This document shows positions 59,508-64,000 of a stretch of DNA of 64,000 bases, in pieces; within the stretch, counting starts at the first letter, position 1; each line of letters starts with the position of its first letter. Origin of the DNA: an uncultured Eubacterium sp. (GTDB taxonomy: Bacteria; Bacillota; Clostridia; Lachnospirales; Lachnospiraceae); NCBI GenBank assembly GCA_910584645.1, contig CAJUAU010000011.1, forward strand, positions 1 to 64,000, read 5' to 3'. Under the pieces are notes generated by a model. That model worked only from the letters and a program-made list of their open reading frames with translations. It was not told the origin of the DNA and made no database searches. Made by a program: the position numbers and the translations under genes.

Positions 59508-60872
59508 TTATTCAATATCATTTTCGTCAAATATATCACCACATTCCGGACAGAATTTCGGCGGATGATGTGGATCTTCCGGCCTCCAGCCACACTTGTC
59601 ACAACGATACAGCGGGGCTCCCTCCGGCTTCTTTGTTCCACACTCCATACAGAATTTTCCCTGATTTACTGCCCCGCAGCTACAGGTCCATCCCTCCTGG
59701 GAAGCTGGTTTTGCTTTTCCACATTCTACACAGAATTTTCCAGTATTGGCTGTTCCACAGCTGCAGGTCCAGGAATCTGCCTGTTTTGCGGCATTCCCTC
59801 CACCTGCTGCATTTGCCGCCGAATTTTCAGACGCCTGTGTTCCATTCTGAACTCCGCCCTGCCGGTCCATGGCAAACAGCGCATTGGCATCCATTCCCCC
59901 TGCCTGGGAGGCCATATTCATCCCGGCAAATGCCATCATCGGTCCCGTGGAGGTATTTGCCGCCGCCGATTTCATTGCCTGGGCCTGGGCCTCGGTCAGA
60001 GTTGCCGCCGCCATCCCCGGATTCCGGAGTACTGCTGTCTTCTGCAGTTCTTTGATCATCGCCTCGTCATCTTCTGATGCCTTGATGGCATTTACTCCAA
60101 ATGATACAATACGGATCCCTCTCAAGCCGCTCCATTTTTCAGACAATTCAGCATTCAGGGCATCTGCCACTTCCATCGTATGAGCCGGCACCGCACTGTA
60201 GCGGATGCCCATAGCTGAGATTCTTGCAAATGCCGGCTGCAGTGCTGTCATCAGCTCCGTCTTCAGCTGGCTGTCAATGGTGTCGCGACGGTATTCATCC
60301 ACTACATTTCCACATACATTTGTATAAAAAAGCAGAGGGTCAAAGATCTGGTAAGAATATTCTCCATTACAGCGGACGGATATGTCCACATCCAGTCCGA
60401 TATTGGTGTCCACCACGCGGAAGGGAACCGGTGTGGCAGTCCCATATTTATTTCCCATAATTTCTTTTGTGTTGAAGAAATAAACTCTCTGATCCTTTCC
60501 CGTATCTCCTCCAAAAGTAAAACGTCTTCCCACCGCCGCAAAGGTTTTCTTGATATTATCACCAAGATCACCATAGAGCAGACTGGGTTCTGTAGAGGTA
60601 TCATACAAAAATTCTCCAGCCTCCGCACAGAATTCCACAACTTTTCCCTGGTCTACAATGATCATGCACTGTCCCTCATTTACAGCCACTACAGAACCAT
60701 TCGTGATAAGATTTTCATTGCCATTGTTTTTGCTGCCAAACCTGCTGCTGGTCCGCTTCTGCCCCTTGGTCACAAGAACATCTGATTCCAGTGCATCGCA
60801 ATAAAAATACTCCTTCCACTGGTCTGCCATCTCGCCACGGATCGCGCCGCCGATCGCTTTAATTAATCCCAT
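59508..60872 (-). CDS. SPFH-domain protein with zinc ribbons (YdjI-like)
   Basis: 454 residues from MGLIKAIGGAIRG after ggagg. N-terminal SPFH/virion-core-like domain (VDISVRCNGEYSYQ, GIRIVSFGVNAIKASEDDEA), a Gly/Ala/Met linker, then two tandem CSCG-x-x-N-GKFC-x-ECG ribbons and a third rubredoxin-like one (YRCDKCGW...FCPECGD). No membrane helix. B. subtilis YdjI, which works in an envelope-stress set with YdjG, YdjH and PspA, has this kind of SPFH/zinc architecture. Parts of that set seem to be present nearby. Confidence 0.8.
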   Translation of the reverse strand: MGLIKAIGGAIRGEMADQWKEYFYCDALESDVLVTKGQKRTSSRFGSKNNGNENLITNGSVVAVNEGQCMIIVDQGKVVEFCAEAGEFLYDTSTEPSLLYGDLGDNIKKTFAAVGRRFTFGGDTGKDQRVYFFNTKEIMGNKYGTATPVPFRVVDTNIGLDVDISVRCNGEYSYQIFDPLLFYTNVCGNVVDEYRRDTIDSQLKTELMTALQPAFARISAMGIRYSAVPAHTMEVADALNAELSEKWSGLRGIRIVSFGVNAIKASEDDEAMIKELQKTAVLRNPGMAAATLTEAQAQAMKSAAANTSTGPMMAFAGMNMASQAGGMDANALFAMDRQGGVQNGTQASENSAANAAGGGNAAKQADSWTCSCGTANTGKFCVECGKAKPASQEGWTCSCGAVNQGKFCMECGTKKPEGAPLYRCDKCGWRPEDPHHPPKFCPECGDIFDENDIE

Positions 60873-60919
60873 ATTATCCTCCATTCTGAAACATTATGTT
60901 TCTTTGTAAAAATGGTAAA

Positions 60920-60963
60920 GTGTCCTTCTGGACTAAACCAAATGGTTCCATCCAGGAGGACAC
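60920..60963. terminator. Hairpin between hpf and SPFH gene
   Basis: gtgtccttctgga / tccaggaggacac, 13 bp stem (one G-U on the plus strand), U-run on the plus-strand side. Likely ends the hpf transcript. Confidence 0.65.
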
Positions 60964-61020
60964 ATCTTTTTTCTCAGTCCATATATTTATGAAAACTGCT
61001 TAATGGACACCCATATATTC

Positions 61021-61548
61021 TTAATACTCCGGCTCGATCAGTCCATATGTATTTCCTTTTCTCTTGTAAACAACATTTACCTCCTCCGTCTCGGAATTCC
61101 GGAATACAAAGAAGTTATGCCCCAGAAGCTCCATCTGTACACATGCTTCTTCTGGATCCATGGGCTTCATGGCGAATTTCTTAGAACGGATAATGTTGAT
61201 CTCTTCCTCATCCTCCATATCTTCATCAATAAATTCCTGGTTTAAATGCGCCGCATTCTGTGCTTTATCAATCAATTTATTTTTGTATTTCCTCAATTGT
61301 CTCTCAATCACTTCTTCTACCAGATCAATGGAAACATACATATCCGAACTTACTTCTTCCGCACGAATGATACTTCCTTTCATCGGAATGGTGATCTCAA
61401 TCTTCTGTCTGTTTTTCTCAGTGCTCAACGTCACGTGAACCTCGGTACTGTCATTGAAATATCTCTCCAGTTTGGCAATCTTTTCTTCGATCGCCGAACG
61501 TAATCCCTCCGTTATATCTAAATTTTTGCCGCTAATTACTAAATTCAT
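61021..61548 (-). CDS. hpf: Long-form ribosome hibernation promoting factor
   Basis: About 175 residues; start MNLVISGKNLDIT after aaaggag. N-terminal YfiA/HPF domain (TEVHVTLSTEKNRQKIEITI), acidic linker, and the C-terminal dimerisation domain (RSKKFAMKPMDPEEACVQME..NVVYKR in pieces). Binds the 30S subunit and dimerises 70S ribosomes into inactive 100S particles in stationary phase. Confidence 0.96.
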   Translation of the reverse strand: MNLVISGKNLDITEGLRSAIEEKIAKLERYFNDSTEVHVTLSTEKNRQKIEITIPMKGSIIRAEEVSSDMYVSIDLVEEVIERQLRKYKNKLIDKAQNAAHLNQEFIDEDMEDEEEINIIRSKKFAMKPMDPEEACVQMELLGHNFFVFRNSETEEVNVVYKRKGNTYGLIEPEY

Positions 61549-61630
61549 AATGATCAGCTCCTTTGCCCATAATATTCGGGACGGAAACCTGTCTGCCGAC
61601 TTTGTCAGCCGGAACCTGTCCCGTATGTTT

Positions 61631-61659
61631 ATTATATACCAAAACCATATAATGAGCAA
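61631..61659 (-). promoter_or_regulatory. Promoter of hpf
   Basis: Minus strand TTGCTC, 17 bp, TATAAT, 80 bp from the start codon. Confidence 0.65.
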
Positions 61660-61767
61660 CATATATTTTGGATTTATGTAGCTGTTTTTTTGCTTTCACC
61701 TTAAATTGTCACACAACTTCATGAGTTGTCAAATCAGTGCATTTTTGCTACAAAAGTCTACATTTTT

Positions 61768-61837
61768 TGTGGATAATGTGGATAACTTTGTGTACAACTA
61801 GTAAATATCGCAAAGCCGTCGCTTTATTTGTGGATAA
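61768..61837 (-). promoter_or_regulatory. Cluster of three perfect DnaA boxes
   Basis: TTATCCACA occurs on the minus strand at 61768-61776, 61777-61785 (abutting) and 61829-61837, in a 245 bp AT-rich gap between hpf and a methyltransferase gene. No dnaA or dnaN is nearby, so this may be a DnaA-binding cluster that titrates DnaA or regulates hpf rather than oriC. Confidence 0.65.
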
Positions 61838-61907
61838 CTTTGTCAGTTTCTCATACTACATTTGTCTGCGTACCTTTGTTCTAAAACAAGTTGTCACACA
61901 CTTTTAA

Positions 61908-62771
61908 TTATGTCCTCTCATATCTTCCACTGGCACCACAGGGAAGGATCAAACCGTTTGAACTTACAGGAAGACCAATCTCATCTGCAGTCACTGTACC
62001 TCCAAATTCTTTCCGGATCGTCAGCTCCATCATATAGGCCAGCACCGCCGGCTGCAGGCCTGTAGTATAGGAATTCACCAGGAAAAACAGGGGCTCTCTG
62101 GATAATACTTTTGTACAAAGGTTAAGCAGAGGAAATATCTTTTCCTCGATCTTCCATACCTCTCCTTTGGGTCCTCTTCCATAAGATGGCGGATCCATTA
62201 TAATACCGTCATAATGGTTTCCCCGGCGTATCTCACGTTCCACAAACTTAACACAGTCATCTACCAGATAACGGATTGGAGCGTCGGCAAGACCGGAAGC
62301 AGCGGCATTTTCCTTCGCCCATGATACCATTCCCTTCGAGGCGTCTACATGCGTCACCGCTGCCCCCGCCCTGGCACATGCCACTGTAGCACCTCCAGTA
62401 TAAGCAAACAGATTCAGTACCTTGATCTGCCTTCCGGCATTTTGGATCAGTTTCGATGCCCAGTCCCAGTTCACCGCCTGTTCTGGAAATAAACCCGTGT
62501 GTTTAAAACTGAAGGGTTTCAGATGAAAGGTCAGATCCCGGTAAGAGATCTTCCACTGCTGTGGAAGATTGATAAATTCCCACTGTCCCCCACCCTTACT
62601 GCTTCTGTGATAGTGGGCATTTTTCCGCTTCCACTGAGGAGCTTCATGAGGTGTATCCCAGATCACCTGGGGATCCGGCCGCACCAGAATATATTCCCCC
62701 CACCGCTCCAGTTTTTCTCCCATCGAAGTGTCGATCACTTCATAATCTTTCCAGCCATCTGCCAGCCACAT
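61908..62771 (-). CDS. Class I SAM-dependent methyltransferase (RlmI/RlmK-like)
   Basis: 287 residues of the Methyltrans_SAM family: VLNLFAYTGGATVACARAGA (motif I), VTHVDASKGMVSWAKENA (acidic ribose-binding) and IIMDPPSYGRGPKGEVW (catalytic DPP motif). Relatives methylate 23S rRNA. Short length suggests no PUA domain. Preceded by ggaaagg. Confidence 0.85.
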   Translation of the reverse strand: MWLADGWKDYEVIDTSMGEKLERWGEYILVRPDPQVIWDTPHEAPQWKRKNAHYHRSSKGGGQWEFINLPQQWKISYRDLTFHLKPFSFKHTGLFPEQAVNWDWASKLIQNAGRQIKVLNLFAYTGGATVACARAGAAVTHVDASKGMVSWAKENAAASGLADAPIRYLVDDCVKFVEREIRRGNHYDGIIMDPPSYGRGPKGEVWKIEEKIFPLLNLCTKVLSREPLFFLVNSYTTGLQPAVLAYMMELTIRKEFGGTVTADEIGLPVSSNGLILPCGASGRYERT

Positions 62772-62792
62772 ATTCGTTATTCCTTTCCATGA

Positions 62793-62824
62793 GGGGCTGT
62801 TAAAAGTAATTTCTTAACAGTCCC
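62793..62824. repeat. Hairpin between TPM gene and methyltransferase gene
   Basis: ggggctgttaa / ttaacagtccc with a short loop; no U-run on the minus strand, so a processing signal is more likely than a terminator. Confidence 0.4.
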
Positions 62825-62845
62825 TTAGTTATTTTTCCAGTTTGA

Positions 62846-63679
62846 TCAGAACCGCCCGCCTCCGCTGGAGTGGCTGTGTCCGCCTCCTCCGCCTCTGCCG
62901 CCGCTGCTACTGCTGGATTTCCTTGTTCGCACGTAAGTGGTATGGGTATAGATATCCCGGCGCCCGATCAGCTCAGAAAAACTCTTATTCATATAAGTTC
63001 TTCCATTGGTCGTCATTTTACCGCCAGAATTTTTTAGCAAAATGAGTACTACGATCGCTCCTGCCAGAAGGCCCAGCCCCAGATGGAACCACCAGGCCAG
63101 AAAGAAAAAAGGAGTACGCATCTCAAGATCACTCTGAGTGATAAACTCATCCATCATCTGGCTATACTGGGACTGGGCATCCCCCGTCCCGCTCTGGGCT
63201 TCTTTCACATAACCCTGCAGATTTTTTGCCAGCCGGTCCGCTTCACTATCTGTAATCTTATACTCTGCCGAACCATAGCCAAGTACATAGAGCGAACGGT
63301 TACTCCGGCAGACATTCAGCCAGAGAACAACTGTGCTTTTATGGGAACTCGGATTAAGAAAAAATTTAACCGCTCTTTCCGGCGCCGACTGCTCACTGCT
63401 TTCCCACTCATTGTTATCAATCACAAAGGCCACCACATTGCAGTCATACTCCTCCCGCATCTTCCGCAGCTTTTCCTCAAAAGAAGCAATCTGCTCCTGG
63501 GTATAAATGCCAGCAAAATCGTTTACAGCACTCTCCCGCTTAAGACTGTTCCCATTTCCCTCCAAATAGAAGTCTTCTGGCGCTATCGCCATCGCATTCT
63601 TCCCTGATATACAGGGTGCTGCTAATAAAACCAACATTATTATAACAAATAATATGTAATAACGCTTTTTTTTCATCAT
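62846..63679 (-). CDS. TPM-domain membrane protein
   Basis: About 277 residues; start at MMKKKRYY after ggaggtgg, overlapping the previous stop (ATGA). Signal-anchor helix, a TPM domain outside the membrane (VNDFAGIYTQEQIASFEEKL and VVLWLNVCRSNRSLYVLGYG), a second membrane helix near residue 200 and a Gly/Ser/His-rich tail. TPM proteins are linked to envelope or photosystem maintenance. Coupled to the cut-off gene upstream. Confidence 0.85.
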   Translation of the reverse strand: MMKKKRYYILFVIIMLVLLAAPCISGKNAMAIAPEDFYLEGNGNSLKRESAVNDFAGIYTQEQIASFEEKLRKMREEYDCNVVAFVIDNNEWESSEQSAPERAVKFFLNPSSHKSTVVLWLNVCRSNRSLYVLGYGSAEYKITDSEADRLAKNLQGYVKEAQSGTGDAQSQYSQMMDEFITQSDLEMRTPFFFLAWWFHLGLGLLAGAIVVLILLKNSGGKMTTNGRTYMNKSFSELIGRRDIYTHTTYVRTRKSSSSSGGRGGGGGHSHSSGGGRF

Positions 63680-64000
63680 CCGATACCACCTCCCAGTAAA
63701 AATATAGTGATCAGACGCAGAATAAGAAATAACCCTCCGCCGACACCAAACAGCCATGCCATCACTTTGGCTTTACTGATAGGCGGTTTACCTACGATCT
63801 TTCCTGTATCTCCATTCATGGCAAAGACATACTGCCCATCCCGGTAATCATAGTTGATCATCCACACGGGAAGCAGCGCATAATCCGCTTTCTTTTTTAA
63901 AATGTTATAATCCCGCTCCGTGATGCGGACTGAAGCATAATTTTTCATCGTCCCCTTTACATATTCGTCCATAAATTTCTCCACCCGCTTCTGCACTCTG
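63676..64000 (-). CDS. Membrane protein, C-terminal part (cut off by window edge)
   Basis: Open to the right edge of the window; at least 106 residues. SVRITERDYNILKKKADYALLPVWMINYDYRDGQYVFAMN (quoted in part: ALLPVWMINYDY, YVFAMNGDTGK) and a C-terminal hydrophobic segment (FLILRLITIFLLGGG). The LLPVW...NG-TGK pattern is found at the end of TFIIB-type zinc-ribbon proteins such as YdjG; the N-terminal zinc ribbon would lie outside the window. Confidence 0.6.
   Translation of the reverse strand, partial: RVQKRVEKFMDEYVKGTMKNYASVRITERDYNILKKKADYALLPVWMINYDYRDGQYVFAMNGDTGKIVGKPPISKAKVMAWLFGVGGGLFLILRLITIFLLGGGIG

Noticed and set aside
61663..61907. Chromosomal origin oriC at the DnaA boxes
   Set aside because: dnaA, dnaN, rpmH and gyrase genes are absent, and only three boxes are seen.

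Overview
The window looks like chromosomal DNA of a strictly anaerobic, low-to-mid GC Firmicute, most likely a gut Lachnospiraceae. The reasons are Firmicute-type Shine-Dalgarno sequences and promoters, a class III (oxygen-sensitive) ribonucleotide reductase, a bile salt hydrolase, secreted xylanase and polysaccharide deacetylase with bacterial Ig-like (Big2) domains, an alpha-galactosidase, an EcfA1-A2-T module, long-form HPF, and the metG-tatD-rsmA order common in clostridia. No rRNA, tRNA or CRISPR array was seen. Species cannot be fixed from this sequence alone.

Layout. 0-5 kb: minus-strand operon metG-tatD-rsmA-S1 protein, with a TA-flanked MITE lying exactly in the tatD stop codon. 5-7 kb: secreted GH10 xylanase with a structured leader. 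7-11 kb: M18 aminopeptidase, bile salt hydrolase and endonuclease IV in one operon, plus an ArsC/Spx-like protein. 11-13.4 kb: a secreted leucine-rich-repeat-like protein and a NodB deacetylase, translationally coupled, with a palindrome between their -35 and -10. 13.4-18.4 kb: a complete five-gene STM4011-STM4015 type cluster (two radical SAM enzymes, an alkaline-phosphatase-fold hydrolase, an ATP-grasp protein and an LRR protein), whose product is unknown. 18.5-20.5 kb: two tandem D12-class adenine methyltransferases without a restriction enzyme. 20.7-30.4 kb: thiW-thiM, nrdD with a NrdR-like box, a membrane-anchored MutS-like ATPase, GH27 alpha-galactosidase, a rubredoxin/glutamate-synthase-like flavoprotein and an NSS transporter.

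30.97-43.66 kb: a 12.7 kb AT-richer integrated element inserted at the 3' end of rpsI and bounded by imperfect ~77 bp direct repeats that carry the rpsI stop codon and terminator. It has a tyrosine integrase, an XRE regulator at a divergent control region, a primase-helicase, inverted iterons beside the primase (candidate origin), a terminase-small-subunit-like gene, an HNH protein, a sigma factor, a serine recombinase and several small unknowns, but no capsid, portal, large terminase or conjugation genes. This is the composition of a phage satellite rather than of a prophage or ICE. Two modules with the same layout (holin-like peptide plus convergent antisense RNA, i.e. type I toxin-antitoxin-like) lie one inside and one just outside the left attachment site.

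43.6-64 kb: housekeeping minus-strand operons. These are rplM-rpsI; ecfA1-ecfA2-ecfT-truA-amidohydrolase; a GHKL/LytTR two-component pair; secA-prfB-cheW-hom-(ApgM-like)-lysC; and a stretch with a TIM44/zinc-ribbon-like membrane protein, SPFH protein, hpf, an rRNA-type methyltransferase, a TPM-domain protein and a cut-off membrane protein. The SPFH, TPM and cut-off genes resemble parts of the Bacillus YdjGHI envelope-stress set. Three perfect DnaA boxes lie between hpf and the methyltransferase gene.

Start codons were re-chosen from Shine-Dalgarno spacing, promoter positions and family N-termini wherever the longest open frame looked too long. All assignments come from reading the sequence; no database search was run.
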